A stretch of DNA of 64,000 nt from Qipengyuania sphaerica (GTDB taxonomy: Bacteria > Pseudomonadota > Alphaproteobacteria > Sphingomonadales > Sphingomonadaceae): contig NZ_JAIGNR010000005.1 of the NCBI RefSeq assembly GCF_019711595.1, forward strand, positions 1 to 64,000, in the 5' to 3' direction. A program made the translations under genes and the position numbers. This document shows, piece after piece, positions 9,679 to 18,577 of the stretch (the first letter of the stretch is position 1; each line of letters opens with the position of its first letter). Below the pieces are notes generated by a model. That model was given only the letters and a program-made list of their open reading frames with translations. It ran no database searches and was not told the origin of the DNA.

Positions 9679-10283
9679 TCGACGGCCAGTTTGCCTGCCA
9701 GCAACACTGCCTGCGTACGGTTCACGACACCAAGCTTGCGGAAGATTGCGGTTATGTGCGCCTTGACCGTCGCTTCGCTGATATCGAGTTCGTAGGCGAT
9801 CTGCTTGTTCAGCAGCCCTTCGTTTAGCTGGCCGAGGATACGCCGCTGCGCCGGGGTGAGCGAGGCAATGCGCGACAGATCGTCGTCACTTTCACCCTCG
9901 TTCTCGGGGAACCAGTTGTCGCCTTCGCGCACGCAGGCGAGCGCCTCGCGCATTTCTTCGAGGCTCGCCGACTTCGGTATGAACGCAGCCGCGCCCAGCT
10001 GGCTCGCCGCCGCATAGACGCGCGGTTCCTCGCTGGCCGAGACGATGGTGACCGGCAGCGCAGGGAAATCCTGGCGAAAGTCCATCAGCGCGGAAAGCCC
10101 GTTGGAATCCTCCATATGCAGGTCGAGCAGAAGCGCTTCGGCCCCCTGCTCGACCTCGCGCCGAGCCTCGCCGGCGCTCGACGCCTCGACAATTTCCGCT
10201 TCCGGCCACACCTTGGCCACCGCATGGCTAAGCGCCGTGCGGAAGAGCGGGTGATCGTCGGCGATGATGATGCGCTGGGCCAT
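9648..10283 (-). CDS. crbR: CrbR-like LuxR/NarL-family response regulator
   Basis: A 211-residue two-domain response regulator. The receiver has acidic pocket residues in IIIADDHPLF, phospho-acceptor Asp in LLLDLHM and the switch Lys in FIPKSASLEEM. The C-terminal LuxR-type helix-turn-helix runs from LTPAQRRILGQL to KLGVVNRTQAVLLA. It lies 5 bases downstream of acs on the same strand, so it is probably in the acs operon, and its 3' end overlaps the convergent hybrid kinase by 31 bases. By analogy with CrbS/CrbR it should activate acs (and perhaps the permease) when phosphorylated by the transporter-kinase. The assignment as the kinase's partner is inferred from the arrangement. Confidence 0.85.
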   Translation of the reverse strand: MAQRIIIADDHPLFRTALSHAVAKVWPEAEIVEASSAGEARREVEQGAEALLLDLHMEDSNGLSALMDFRQDFPALPVTIVSASEEPRVYAAASQLGAAAFIPKSASLEEMREALACVREGDNWFPENEGESDDDLSRIASLTPAQRRILGQLNEGLLNKQIAYELDISEATVKAHITAIFRKLGVVNRTQAVLLAGKLAVDQETADPAAG

Positions 10284-10288
10284 GATGC

Positions 10289-12220
10289 TCAGCGGTTCTG
10301 CCGTCCTTCGATCAAACGATCAACCAGGCTCGGGTCTGCCAGCGTAGATGTGTCCCCGAGCGAACCATAATCGTTCTCGGCGATCTTGCGCAGGATACGG
10401 CGCATGATCTTACCGCTGCGGGTTTTCGGCAGGCCATCGGTAAACTGCAGATGGTCCGGCGAGGCGATCGGGCCGATCTCCTTGCGCACGTGACCACGCA
10501 GCTCGGCATAAAGCTCGTCCGACCCTTCCTCGCCTGCGTTCAGGGTGACGTAGCAATAGATGCCCTGCCCCTTGATGTCGTGGGGGTAGCCGACCACCGC
10601 CGCCTCGGCGACCTTGGCATGGCTGACGAGAGCGCTTTCGACTTCTGCCGTACCCATCCGGTGCCCGGAGACATTAATGACATCGTCGACGCGGCCGGTG
10701 ATCCAGTAAAAGCCGTCCTCGTCGCGGCGGCAGCCGTCGCCGGTGAAATATTTGCCCTTGTAGGTGCTGAAATAGGTCTGCTCGAAGCGATCGTGATCGC
10801 CGTAAACCGTGCGTGCCTGGCCGGGCCAGCTGTGCGTGATGCACAGGTTTCCTTCGGTCGCGCCCTCCAGCACAGCGCCTTCATTGTCGACCAGTTGTGG
10901 CTGGATGCCGAAGAAGGGCTTGCCAGCGCTTCCCGGCTTCATGTCGTGCGCGGAAGGCAGGGTCGTGATCATCACACCACCGGTTTCCGTTTGCCACCAG
11001 GTATCGACGATCGGACAGCGGCCTTCGCCAATCGTCTCGAAATACCACCTCCAGGCTTCCGGATTGATGGGCTCGCCCACCGTGCCAAGCAGCCGCAACG
11101 AGGAGCGGTCATGCCTGGTGACGGAAGCGTCACCCTCGCGCATCAAGGCGCGGATCGCGGTTGGCGCGGTGTAGAGGATGTTCACCTTATGCTTCTCGAC
11201 CACTTCCCAAAAGCGGCTGTGGTCAGGATAACTCGGCACGCCTTCGAAAATCACCTGCGTGGCACCGTTCAGTAGCGGGCCGTAGGCAATGTAACTGTGG
11301 CCGGTGATCCAGCCGATATCGGCAGTGCACCAGAAGACCTCGCCCGGCTGGTAATCGAAAACGTAATTGAACGTCGTCGCTGTCCAGACACCATAGCCGC
11401 CGGTCGTATGAACCACGCCCTTCGGCTTTCCGGTCGATCCTGATGTGTAGAGGATGAAGAGTGCGTCTTCCGCAGCCATTTCCTCGCACGGGCAATCGGC
11501 ATCGCTCGCCAGTTGGTGGAACCACTGATCCCGCCCCGGAGACATCGCGATATCGCCACCGGTGTGGCGAACGACGAGCACTCCCTTCACCCCGGCATCT
11601 TCGCCCAACTGGGTAAGAGCGGCATCGACATTGGCCTTGAGCGGGACACGCTTGCTGCCCCGCAATCCTTCGTCTGCGGTTACAACGAAACGGCTTCCGC
11701 ACCCTTCGATGCGGCCGGCCAGTGCCTCTGGCGAGAATCCGCCGAAAACCACGGAGTGGATCGCGCCAATGCGGGCGCAAGCGAGCATCGCTGTGACGCC
11801 TTCGACCACCATTGGCATATAGATGGTGACGCGTTCGCCCTTGGTGACGCCCAGTTTTTTCAGCGCGTTCGCCATCGCCACGACTTCGGCATGGAGCTGG
11901 CGGTAAGTCAGGCTACGCCCCGGCGTCGCCGGGTCGTCTGGCTCGAAAATCAGCGCGGTGTCGTTACCGCGCGTCGCAAGATGGCGATCGATGGCATTGT
12001 GGCACAGGTTGAGCTTGCCGTCCTGGAACCACTTGATGTCGACCGGGTCGTAGGACCACTCGCCCGCCTTCGAAGGTGCGGTCATCCAGTCCAGTCTCTT
12101 CGCCTGTTCCAGCCAGAAACCGTCGCCGTCCTCGACCGATTGCCGGTAGAGCGCATCGTATTGTTCGGAGGTGCAGTGCGTTTCGGTGGCACTGCCCAAG
12201 CGGTGAACTGCGTCGAGCAT
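10289..12220 (-). CDS. acs: acetyl-CoA synthetase (acetate--CoA ligase)
   Basis: A 643-residue cytoplasmic enzyme of the ANL superfamily and the usual Acs length. The P-loop signature [11 protein letters not shown] is present, as are the WWQTETGG core, the hinge region [16 protein letters not shown] and the C-terminal [11 protein letters not shown], whose Lys is the acylation-controlled catalytic residue of Acs. It activates acetate with ATP and CoA for entry into the TCA/glyoxylate routes. It is followed by the CrbR-like gene after 5 bases and is divergent from the porin gene, consistent with control by the kinase/regulator pair in this cluster. Confidence 0.96.
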   Translation of the reverse strand: MLDAVHRLGSATETHCTSEQYDALYRQSVEDGDGFWLEQAKRLDWMTAPSKAGEWSYDPVDIKWFQDGKLNLCHNAIDRHLATRGNDTALIFEPDDPATPGRSLTYRQLHAEVVAMANALKKLGVTKGERVTIYMPMVVEGVTAMLACARIGAIHSVVFGGFSPEALAGRIEGCGSRFVVTADEGLRGSKRVPLKANVDAALTQLGEDAGVKGVLVVRHTGGDIAMSPGRDQWFHQLASDADCPCEEMAAEDALFILYTSGSTGKPKGVVHTTGGYGVWTATTFNYVFDYQPGEVFWCTADIGWITGHSYIAYGPLLNGATQVIFEGVPSYPDHSRFWEVVEKHKVNILYTAPTAIRALMREGDASVTRHDRSSLRLLGTVGEPINPEAWRWYFETIGEGRCPIVDTWWQTETGGVMITTLPSAHDMKPGSAGKPFFGIQPQLVDNEGAVLEGATEGNLCITHSWPGQARTVYGDHDRFEQTYFSTYKGKYFTGDGCRRDEDGFYWITGRVDDVINVSGHRMGTAEVESALVSHAKVAEAAVVGYPHDIKGQGIYCYVTLNAGEEGSDELYAELRGHVRKEIGPIASPDHLQFTDGLPKTRSGKIMRRILRKIAENDYGSLGDTSTLADPSLVDRLIEGRQNR

Positions 12221-12284
12221 TGTCGGTCTCCCTTTGCCCGAATCGGAATAGCACTCACGAGGCTATCCGCGCTGTCAGACCAAG

Positions 12285-12294
12285 GTCGTACGAC
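12285..12294. promoter_or_regulatory. candidate operator palindrome between acs and the porin gene
   Basis: A perfect 10-base palindrome, GTCGTACGAC, lies about 65 bases upstream of the acs start and about 72 bases upstream of the porin start, in the only intergenic space of this divergent pair. It could be a regulator site serving both directions, with the CrbR-like protein as the natural candidate. No second copy was found by eye in front of the DUF4212 gene, so the call rests on symmetry and position only. Confidence 0.3.
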
Positions 12295-12366
12295 TAACTG
12301 CCGATTTATCGCGGCGCCCGAGAAGGCGCATTGTCCGACCCCATAACGAGTGAGGGAGACGAGGAC

Positions 12367-13755
12367 ATGGCTATCGGCCGCATGAACACCGCATTCCGCA
12401 TGGCGCTTCTCGCCGGCACATGCCTGGCAGCGACGCCTGCCGCCGCGCAGGACGAAGATGTCGATGCCCGGCTCGACCGGCTCGAAGCGCTGGTGATGGG
12501 ATTGATCGAACGACTCGACGCCCAGCAGGGAGAGATGGAAAGCCAGCAGGCAGAGAATGCGGCGGCGGCGCAGGCAGCCCTCGCCGAAACCCGCGCGATG
12601 CAGGCGCGCCAAGAGGAACTTGCCGCACAGATCGACGATCCCAAAAAGCAGGAAGACAAGGGCTTCCGCGTAGGGAATACCACCGTGTCATATGCAGGCT
12701 ATGTCAAGCTTGACGCCATCTCTCAGCGCACCAGCGGCGGTCAGGTAGAAACGGGCAGCATTGTGCGTGATTTCCTGATCCCCGGCGCCATACCGGTTGG
12801 TGGCGAGGCATCGGGCTGGGACACGGATTTCAGTGCTCGCCAGTCGCGCATCATCTTCAAGACCTCTACCGATGTGGGGGCCGAACACGCGTTAAACTCC
12901 CAGATCGAGCTTGACTTCATGGTCACGCCCGGCGGGGACGAGCGGATTTCGAACAGCTACCAGCCACGCTTGCGGCAGGCGTTCATCACCTATGACAACT
13001 GGCTGTTTGGCCAGACCTGGTCGACATTCCAGAATGTCGGCGCGCTTCCCGACAGCCTCGACTTCATCGGGACGACGCCGGGCACCGTCTTCGACCGGCA
13101 GCCGATGATCCGGTACACCAATGGCGGCCTGATGCTGGCGGTCGAGCAGCCCGAAACCACGGTGACATCGCCGACCGGCAGCCGTGTGCTTGCGGGCGAC
13201 GACACGCTCCCCGATTTCGTGGCGCGATACAATTTCGGTGGTACATGGGGCTCGCTCACGGCTGCCGGCATTCTGCGCAATCTGCGCATCAGCGATGACG
13301 ATTTCGGAACGGGCGACGATAGCGCCTTGGGCTACGGTTTGAGCCTGTCGGGCAAGATCGCGCTCGGAGACAAGGACGATTTCCGCTTCATGGGGACGGT
13401 CGGCGACGGCCTAGGCCGCTATATCGGTCTCAACATTGTCAATGATGCAGCACTCGATGGGGATGGCGATCTGGATCCGATCTTCACCTATTCGGGTTTC
13501 GCCGCCTATCGCCACCTCTGGTCCGACAAGCTGCGGTCGAGTGTGGCAGGGTCCTATTTCAAGGCGGACAATCCGGTCCTGCTGACCAGCGGCTCGGTGA
13601 CCGACGAGAGCTGGAACGTGCTGGCCAATATCATCTACTCGCCGTCACGCCCGATCGATATCGGCCTCGAGTACATGTATGCCGAACGTACGCTGGAGAA
13701 TGGCGAGGCAGGCAATCTGCAAAAGATCCAGGTTTCGACCAAGTATTCTTTCTAG
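12367..13755 (+). CDS. DcaP-like trimeric outer membrane porin
   Basis: A 462-residue outer membrane protein with an N-terminal signal peptide (MNTAFRMALLAGTCLAATPAAAQ), a periplasmic coiled-coil segment (about 28-90, with LDRLEALVMGLIERLDAQQ) and a beta-barrel with alternating aromatic strands, ending in the terminal Phe (STKYSF) typical of Bam substrates. This layout matches the DcaP family of trimeric channels for small carboxylates. The ATG at 12367 follows GAGGGAGACGAGG; an in-frame TTG 36 bases earlier lacks a site. It is divergent from acs, so it probably admits acetate or other organic acids to the periplasm. Confidence 0.87.
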   Translation: MAIGRMNTAFRMALLAGTCLAATPAAAQDEDVDARLDRLEALVMGLIERLDAQQGEMESQQAENAAAAQAALAETRAMQARQEELAAQIDDPKKQEDKGFRVGNTTVSYAGYVKLDAISQRTSGGQVETGSIVRDFLIPGAIPVGGEASGWDTDFSARQSRIIFKTSTDVGAEHALNSQIELDFMVTPGGDERISNSYQPRLRQAFITYDNWLFGQTWSTFQNVGALPDSLDFIGTTPGTVFDRQPMIRYTNGGLMLAVEQPETTVTSPTGSRVLAGDDTLPDFVARYNFGGTWGSLTAAGILRNLRISDDDFGTGDDSALGYGLSLSGKIALGDKDDFRFMGTVGDGLGRYIGLNIVNDAALDGDGDLDPIFTYSGFAAYRHLWSDKLRSSVAGSYFKADNPVLLTSGSVTDESWNVLANIIYSPSRPIDIGLEYMYAERTLENGEAGNLQKIQVSTKYSF

Positions 13756-13911
13756 AACCGGAACTGGTAGAAGCAAGACAAGGCTGCAGATACCTCTTGT
13801 TCTGGATGGGCCAATAAAATGCCCTGTGAACCGAATGGAGAGCTTGGCCGCAGGCGCTCTGCCTGAACGGTTGGGGGACATCTCAATGACAAGGTTCCGC
13901 CAATACGGAAA

Positions 13912-13928
13912 TGGTGCGCTTACGTGAC
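13912..13928. repeat. candidate left attachment site (decayed tRNA-Thr end)
   Basis: TGGTGCGCTTACGTGAC matches the first 18 bases of the tRNA-Thr 3' end at 33592-33609 except for one missing C. It includes the CCA end, acceptor stem and part of the T stem, in the same orientation. It lies 157 bases after the porin stop, where gene-dense core DNA gives way to AT-richer non-coding sequence. Loss of one base fits a copy no longer under selection. Confidence 0.65.
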
Positions 13929-13986
13929 CCATGCTTGACATGTACCGGCTTGATATATCTTGATTTCTTTTCAGGAATTGTCGCGG

Positions 13987-14006
13987 GTGCCCCCATAAGT
14001 GCCCCC
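13987..14006. repeat. paired integrase arm-type sites, left end
   Basis: Two direct copies of GTGCCCCC begin at 13987 and 13999, exactly 12 bases apart. The same pair with the same spacing occurs at the right end (33457 and 33469). The shared sequence, phasing and location 60-80 bases inside the presumed core site fit integrase arm-binding or accessory-factor sites. Confidence 0.55.
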
Positions 14007-14321
14007 GAATCCCTTTCGTTGACAGCGAATAGGCAGGCTTACGTAGGGTAATGTCACCTCGTCAAAGGTAACACTGCGGTCGCAACTGTTGAGGGTAGTG
14101 AGCGTGTTGTCGTCGATGGAAAACTTATCCGAGATGACAGCTTTATGCTGACGGACACATGGATTTATTAATCCGACGACTGGCAAATAGTACGACGCCA
14201 TTCCCGAACAACGGAAAATCGTCTTCGAGCAGATTAGTCGACACTCTGTAAGTTACGCTATCGGGTCGTTAGCCCCGCTGCTGCTACTGGCACGTCGTCA
14301 GCTTGGAGAGTAGTTTGTCAG

Positions 14322-14498
14322 ATGGGTGGTAAGCCAACGACCGTGAATTTTCTGAGGGAAAAACATGGAATTCAGAAAACTGCAGGGGTTGCTATAGTGT
14401 CGGCGATTATCGCTAGGTTACGACTGTCACGAGCGAGCGCGTCTGTCGAGGAGAACTGGAAGCTTGGGTCCGTTTTAAAAGGCAATGTTGCTCGATAA
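14322..14498 (+). CDS. possible small protein, 58 residues (weak)
   Basis: An ATG at 14322 opens a 58-codon frame ending TAA. GGAGAG lies 11 bases upstream, somewhat far for a ribosome binding site. The product would be basic with a central short hydrophobic stretch (TAGVAIVSAIIARL). I recognise no family. It is the only frame of any length on the plus strand in this otherwise empty region and may be chance or a gene remnant. Confidence 0.2.
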   Translation: MGGKPTTVNFLREKHGIQKTAGVAIVSAIIARLRLSRASASVEENWKLGSVLKGNVAR

Positions 14499-14545
14499 TT
14501 CGAGCTCTAAACAATCATTGGAGCGGGGCTCCGCTTTCTTAAACC

Positions 14546-15115
14546 TTATTCGGAAACCGACCATACGCTCGTGGGGTTGTCAGCGGCCGGATAATTCGGG
14601 TCATCGTAACTGTGCTCGGGATGACGATTGAAATTCAGTCGCATCAGCAACTTCGTCGACCGCGTGTTTGAGTCAGACGTTTGCGCATAGACGCGACCGT
14701 CTTGGCCACACATCCAGAAGTGCTTCAGAACAGCGGAAGCGGCTTCGAGTGCATATCCGTGTCCCCAAGCGCGTTCGTCCAATACCCAACCAATTTCAGG
14801 GCAGCCGAGCAGCTCTTTAGGGGCCAGATTATTATTGACCCGATATAATGAGCACCTTCCAACGCGGAGCTGTTCCGCGCGTGTCCAAATCGTCCAGCTC
14901 AGCCTCCGTCCAATCGAGAATTGCTTGATGTCTCTTTCCAATTTTTCCTCGACGATTTTAGCGTCGGCCTGAATACCTCCAATGTGAGCGGTTACCCTCC
15001 CGGTATTGAGAGATTGCAAAATCCACGCGAGATCGTTTCTTTGTGGAGGACGTAATATGAGGCGATTTGTTTCGATCGTTGCCCGAAGGGTGCGAAAATC
15101 CTTTGAAATTTTCAT
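14546..15115 (-). CDS. GNAT-family N-acetyltransferase (RimJ-like)
   Basis: A 189-residue acetyltransferase of the RimJ/RimL type: N-terminal TNRLILRPPQRNDL, a central GRCSLYRV strand, EIGWVLDERAWGHGYALEAASAVLKHF (acetyl-CoA binding region, here with a GHGYA variant of the Q/RxxGxG/A loop) and a C-terminal conserved Asn-rich segment (DSNTRSTKLLMRLNF). The substrate, a protein N-terminus or small amine, cannot be told. Its ATG shares one base with the TGA of the upstream VOC gene, so translation is probably coupled. Lower GC than the core. Confidence 0.8.
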   Translation of the reverse strand: MKISKDFRTLRATIETNRLILRPPQRNDLAWILQSLNTGRVTAHIGGIQADAKIVEEKLERDIKQFSIGRRLSWTIWTRAEQLRVGRCSLYRVNNNLAPKELLGCPEIGWVLDERAWGHGYALEAASAVLKHFWMCGQDGRVYAQTSDSNTRSTKLLMRLNFNRHPEHSYDDPNYPAADNPTSVWSVSE

Positions 15116-15882
15116 CAGCCTCTATCCAAACCAATCGGCGACGTGCCAACTGTGCCGATGCCAACGTCGGTATGTTCGGTCTTTCGCCCAAAAACCTGGT
15201 TTTTGGCATGCACCAAAACTTTTGGTTGGTTCGAACGGTAAGCAATAGTCAGCGACCGTTGCTCGACACCTTGGTCCTTCGAAAACGATAACTGAATCGC
15301 GTGAAATTGTCCGGATACGATAGAGATCGAAGGCGTGCTTTGCATCGCAATATGTCTTAACGTGTCACTAGGCTGAGCGGTTTCTGGCAAAGAAATCGTA
15401 ATACTAGACACCGCGCGCATTCCCTGCTTGCTTTGGATTGCGCCACGCTCGCTCTCACATCGATCAATTGGCGAGAATGAGCTAGGCGACTCAAACATCA
15501 AGGGCTGTCCCGGCAGCGAACTTTCGCTTGCGACGGCGATGCCATTCTCGGGAAGAAAACTGGGACGATAGACCCATGCGGGAAATTCGTCAGGCGAAGT
15601 GCGTGATCCCTGCCTCCAAGCTATGCCGAAGGGGCTCAAACTTGAGTGACTTCCTTTTTCTCGGTCTAGCAATCCGAGGCCGCGCGATGAGCCAGATGAA
15701 GTTTGGACAGGATCCTCGATCCACAACAGTTCGAGGTAGAGGTTTTCAAAACAGAAACAGGCATTTGCCGTGCCCTGCCCCTCGTGCTTTCGCCTATATG
15801 ACACAACCAGACCCAAATCCATCAAAGTCTGCAGAACCCTGTCCGATGGGTGTATCATCGCGAAGATATGATCGATCTCCAT
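15115..15882 (-). CDS. VOC/glyoxalase-like domain protein
   Basis: A 255-residue protein starting MEIDHIFAMIHPSDRVLQTLMDLGL, the usual beginning of the glyoxalase-like (PF13468-type) vicinal oxygen chelate fold, with LYLELLWIED as the second metal-ligand strand. Residues beyond about 130 are less typical. The first His (DHIF) and the Glu of LYLELLW are the expected metal ligands of one half; the other half is not clear. The ATG at 15882 is preferred because the family begins here and GGGAG lies just upstream; a start 66 bases earlier would overlap the upstream gene. It overlaps the downstream GNAT gene by one base. Confidence 0.7.
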   Translation of the reverse strand: MEIDHIFAMIHPSDRVLQTLMDLGLVVSYRRKHEGQGTANACFCFENLYLELLWIEDPVQTSSGSSRGLGLLDREKGSHSSLSPFGIAWRQGSRTSPDEFPAWVYRPSFLPENGIAVASESSLPGQPLMFESPSSFSPIDRCESERGAIQSKQGMRAVSSITISLPETAQPSDTLRHIAMQSTPSISIVSGQFHAIQLSFSKDQGVEQRSLTIAYRSNQPKVLVHAKNQVFGRKTEHTDVGIGTVGTSPIGLDRG

Positions 15883-15925
15883 CACTCCCGACGTTTCTTT
15901 CTGATTGATTGGATTAGGGCTTTGC

Positions 15926-16795
15926 TCATCGCTTACTTCCAAGTGCATCGTCCAGCGTCGCAGCGGCGATCAGATAAGGCATACTCTCCACCAATTGAAA
16001 ATCGGGTTTATGCTCTATAAAGTGCCGCAACCAGGTCGTGTGGCCGCTTCCAACGATGACGAGCACCCGATCTCCAGGCTCAGCGATAAGATCGAGCTTC
16101 GCGAACATTTTGGCGTTGCGCATGTACCAATATGCGTTGAGTTCGGCGCCGGGCTGATTCTCTCCGTCACCGATTGTCAGCATCGAATAGTAGAAATTGT
16201 GATGCATGCGCGTCATCAACATGGGATCGTTGTGGTGGAACAGGGTCTCCGCAACGCTGCGTTTCTGTATAGCTGCATTTTCAACCTCCGACGCCGCTTC
16301 GACCTGCCCGACTAGCGTTTCCAGCAGTTCTCCATGTCCTGATCGTTGTGCAAAAGATTGGACTGCTTCAAACGGGAAATAATCAGGCTCACCATCGCGA
16401 GACCTTTCATCGAAGCCGTAAACAGCCTCATGACCGAGAAGGCGAGCGAGGCGATATCCGAGTTGAACGGTCTCGTTTCTTTCTGTCTGAAGAAGCTGTT
16501 CGGTGCGCGCGTAACTTTCCAGCGAGAAGTTCGGCCCGTGGGCTTCTTGTTCTACCACAATCCGCGTCGGTCTCCACTGCGCCAGCGTCTGCGCCAGATG
16601 GGCAAGTTCGCGCTGTCGCTTCGGGTCGAGAAAGTCGTCAACCTCGACATTGACCACATCGCCCCCGGGTGACGAAAAATGATATACGCCAAGGATCATG
16701 ACCTCGACATCGCTGGCTCGCTCTTCAGCGGGGCCTGCTGAGATCGGTGAGGCAAAGGCAACAAATGCCGCTGCCAGCAAAGCAAGATTTCTCAT
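15926..16795 (-). CDS. DUF5694 family exported protein
   Basis: A 289-residue protein with a signal peptide (MRNLALLAAAFVAFASPISA) and then the DUF5694 core: VMILGVYHFSSPGGDVVNV, RIVVEQ, YGFDERS and the C-terminal VLVIVGSGHTTWLRHFIE. The GxYHF and GSGHT motifs are the conserved histidine-containing segments of this family, which resembles the TraB/ChaN group of putative hydrolases. The reaction is not known. The start at 16795 is chosen for the signal peptide and the upstream GGGAAATG; an upstream ATG adds 10 residues. It is followed after 43 bases by the VOC gene and may form one unit with the VOC and GNAT genes. Confidence 0.78.
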   Translation of the reverse strand: MRNLALLAAAFVAFASPISAGPAEERASDVEVMILGVYHFSSPGGDVVNVEVDDFLDPKRQRELAHLAQTLAQWRPTRIVVEQEAHGPNFSLESYARTEQLLQTERNETVQLGYRLARLLGHEAVYGFDERSRDGEPDYFPFEAVQSFAQRSGHGELLETLVGQVEAASEVENAAIQKRSVAETLFHHNDPMLMTRMHHNFYYSMLTIGDGENQPGAELNAYWYMRNAKMFAKLDLIAEPGDRVLVIVGSGHTTWLRHFIEHKPDFQLVESMPYLIAAATLDDALGSKR

Positions 16796-16906
16796 AACAT
16801 TTCCCAAATGAGTCGCGGGCTGCATGGTTAGACATCCCGTAAGTTGCAGCTAGGTTCGCTTGCGCATTGCAGGATCCTGACCAGACCCGTCAGGATTTAC
16901 GAGATG

Positions 16907-17290
16907 TCATTTCTCCAGCCCTCTCCATCCAAGCCAGCACATCGCAATGAAAACGACGTTGAAGATGGCGTCGATCAGGGATCCTGCCAAAGTGAGGACT
17001 GGGTCGACGGCGTAGAACCAGTAATCGAATACGAAAACGGGCAGGATGGCAGCGCCAATAGCGAGATACGTCGATCTCGTGAAGCGGCTGACCAATGCGA
17101 GGAGACCGAACAGGCTTGCCTGAAGTCCGAAGCATTGGAAGATCAGGCGTGTCAGGCCGTTGCTCTGCGACGGGTCCTGCACCGAGATGTCAATCATCAA
17201 ATCCGGCAACGCCATGGTGGCCAGTCCAAGAGTCAAATAGGCAGTACCCATTATCTTCCGAGGGGTCTGGGTTACAAAAGTTTCCTTCAC
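16907..17290 (-). CDS. small four-helix membrane protein
   Basis: A 127-residue predicted inner membrane protein with about four hydrophobic helices (GTAYLTLGLATMALPDL, LIFQCFGLQASLFGLLALVS, LAIGAAILPVFVFDYWFYAV, LIDAIFNVVFIAMCWLGW). I do not recognise a named family. A GTG start at 17290 is favoured: GAAGGAACA precedes it and it overlaps the stop of the upstream acetyltransferase gene as GTGA, the common coupling arrangement. It is the last gene of a tightly packed hydrolase - acetyltransferase - membrane protein operon. Confidence 0.65.
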   Translation of the reverse strand: MKETFVTQTPRKIMGTAYLTLGLATMALPDLMIDISVQDPSQSNGLTRLIFQCFGLQASLFGLLALVSRFTRSTYLAIGAAILPVFVFDYWFYAVDPVLTLAGSLIDAIFNVVFIAMCWLGWRGLEK

Positions 17291-17778
17291 GGTTGTTCCT
17301 TCGATCTTGTGTTCAATGACTTGCGTACATGAAAGCGTTCCAGCTCTGCTGCTTCGAGCTCGACTAATTCGCGTGAGATCAGTTCGAACCCACAAGCGAG
17401 AAAGGGGCCTAGAGCGTTTCGGCTGGCTCGAGCTTCCAGTGTGGCCAGTTCCAGATTTCGGCCTTGGATTTCGACCTCCTCCACCATGTCCCGGAAATGG
17501 CCGGCCCCCTGATGGTCTGGATGGATGAAAGCAAAATCGATCAAGCCGTCCGGTCGGAGAGCCATGAATCCAACGGCCTCTGCGCTCGCTCCGTCGAGCG
17601 CTACGACGATCTTTTGTGAAAAAATCCGCTCGTGAAAGTCGTCTGGCCCAGGGAAATTTAGCAGCCAGGCAGAGGTTTGGTGTGCGTCATAATCGGATCG
17701 CGGGTCAGATATCGCTGCAAGCGCAATAGAGCGAAGGTGAGCGATACTTTGCGCCTCGAGCGGTGACAGGCCTATCAT
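17287..17778 (-). CDS. GNAT-family N-acetyltransferase
   Basis: A 163-residue GNAT protein: the strand-4 region AVGFMALRPDGLIDFAFIHPDHQGAG leads into the acetyl-CoA loop (QGAGHF), and LEARASRNALGPFLACGFELISRE is the usual C-terminal part with the conserved Asn. The substrate is unknown. It is coupled on both sides, by a 4-base overlap with the upstream alpha/beta hydrolase and a GTGA overlap with the downstream membrane protein, so all three are probably made together. Confidence 0.78.
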   Translation of the reverse strand: MIGLSPLEAQSIAHLRSIALAAISDPRSDYDAHQTSAWLLNFPGPDDFHERIFSQKIVVALDGASAEAVGFMALRPDGLIDFAFIHPDHQGAGHFRDMVEEVEIQGRNLELATLEARASRNALGPFLACGFELISRELVELEAAELERFHVRKSLNTRSKEQP

Positions 17779-18530
17779 ATGCGTGCGCCCCCAATTTCTC
17801 TTTTAATAAAAGAGGCAAAGGATTCCGGGCTGGAAACGGGCCAAAGATGGTCTGCATCCTTGACCGAAATAAACCGAGTGCCGGGAATTAAAGAGCTTAG
17901 ACGTGAGGCTGCCAGTCTAAACATCTGGCGACTCTTGTTGCCCGAAGCGACAACTACTGGTGCTGTCACTCGGGCGAGCATTTCTTCCGTTAGTGTTTCA
18001 GGCGAAGCATCGCCCGCGAATGCGCGTCGCAAAGCTGCGGCGCTGCCGATAAAGGGCTCGCGCTGTATTTCCTCAAGGTCATCCCATGTTCGTCGGGAGC
18101 CGGTCGCGGCAAACGAGAGTTGCGCGAGGCGGCGGTCATCCGCTTCGCCCATCTCGGCGAAAAGAGGTCCGAATGCGGCAATCGCGTCTTGCTGGAAAAG
18201 CTCTCTGTCTGGAGGCTGGAGGTAGGTATCGCTGCTGGGATCGAAGAGGATGGCTTGCCGACATTTTAGGCCTTCGCTGAGCGCAAGCAAAAGCGGGTGA
18301 CAGCTGAAGGACCAGGCTACACACACCAGCCCTTCGGGATCTTCAAGCGCTGCGATTTCGATGATCTGGCGAGCGTGGTGCGCGCTCGAAGGGAAATTAC
18401 GGTCGGCCCAATCATCACCAAAGCCATCGAAAGTCGGCGCGAGCACGCGGTGCGGGGCAAGCGCATCTGCCACCCCGCGCCACTGCTCTCCCCTTCCGGG
18501 CAGGCCATGGAGCAACATGATAGCGGTCAT
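17775..18530 (-). CDS. alpha/beta hydrolase
   Basis: A 251-residue soluble alpha/beta-hydrolase: the oxyanion-hole motif HGLPG comes right after the start (MTAIMLLHGLPGRGEQW), the nucleophile elbow is AWSFSC with the central Ser, and DADHLWP supplies the catalytic His. The acid is probably the Asp in the ILFDPSS region or later. The ATG at 18530 follows AGGAG at 8 bases; a longer frame start has none. The substrate is unknown. It is first gene of the coupled operon with a GNAT enzyme and a membrane protein. Confidence 0.8.
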   Translation of the reverse strand: MTAIMLLHGLPGRGEQWRGVADALAPHRVLAPTFDGFGDDWADRNFPSSAHHARQIIEIAALEDPEGLVCVAWSFSCHPLLLALSEGLKCRQAILFDPSSDTYLQPPDRELFQQDAIAAFGPLFAEMGEADDRRLAQLSFAATGSRRTWDDLEEIQREPFIGSAAALRRAFAGDASPETLTEEMLARVTAPVVVASGNKSRQMFRLAASRLSSLIPGTRFISVKDADHLWPVSSPESFASFIKREIGGARI

Positions 18531-18577
18531 AATCCGATCTCCTGGTAAAGCGCGTGCATCATATGGAAACTTACGAT

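Larger units (their letters stand above)
13929..14545. other. non-coding left end of the island
   Basis: Over 600 bases without a convincing gene, AT-richer than the flanking core. It holds the paired GTGCCCCC motifs (13987-14006) and one weak 58-codon reading frame listed separately. An apparent 76-codon frame on the minus strand crosses the motif pair, has no Shine-Dalgarno and no recognisable features, and is not supported. A short GC hairpin (GGAGC-GGG-GCTCC, 14520-14532) precedes the convergent end of the first cargo gene. Confidence 0.6.

Noticed and set aside
10451..12346. Two plus-strand frames of about 275 codons opposite acs
   Set aside because: Both lie inside the acs coding sequence, have no domain signatures and reflect high GC.
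13971..14201. A 76-codon minus-strand frame at the left island end
   Set aside because: It crosses the paired GTGCCCCC motifs, lacks a Shine-Dalgarno and has no recognisable features; it is probably chance in non-coding DNA.
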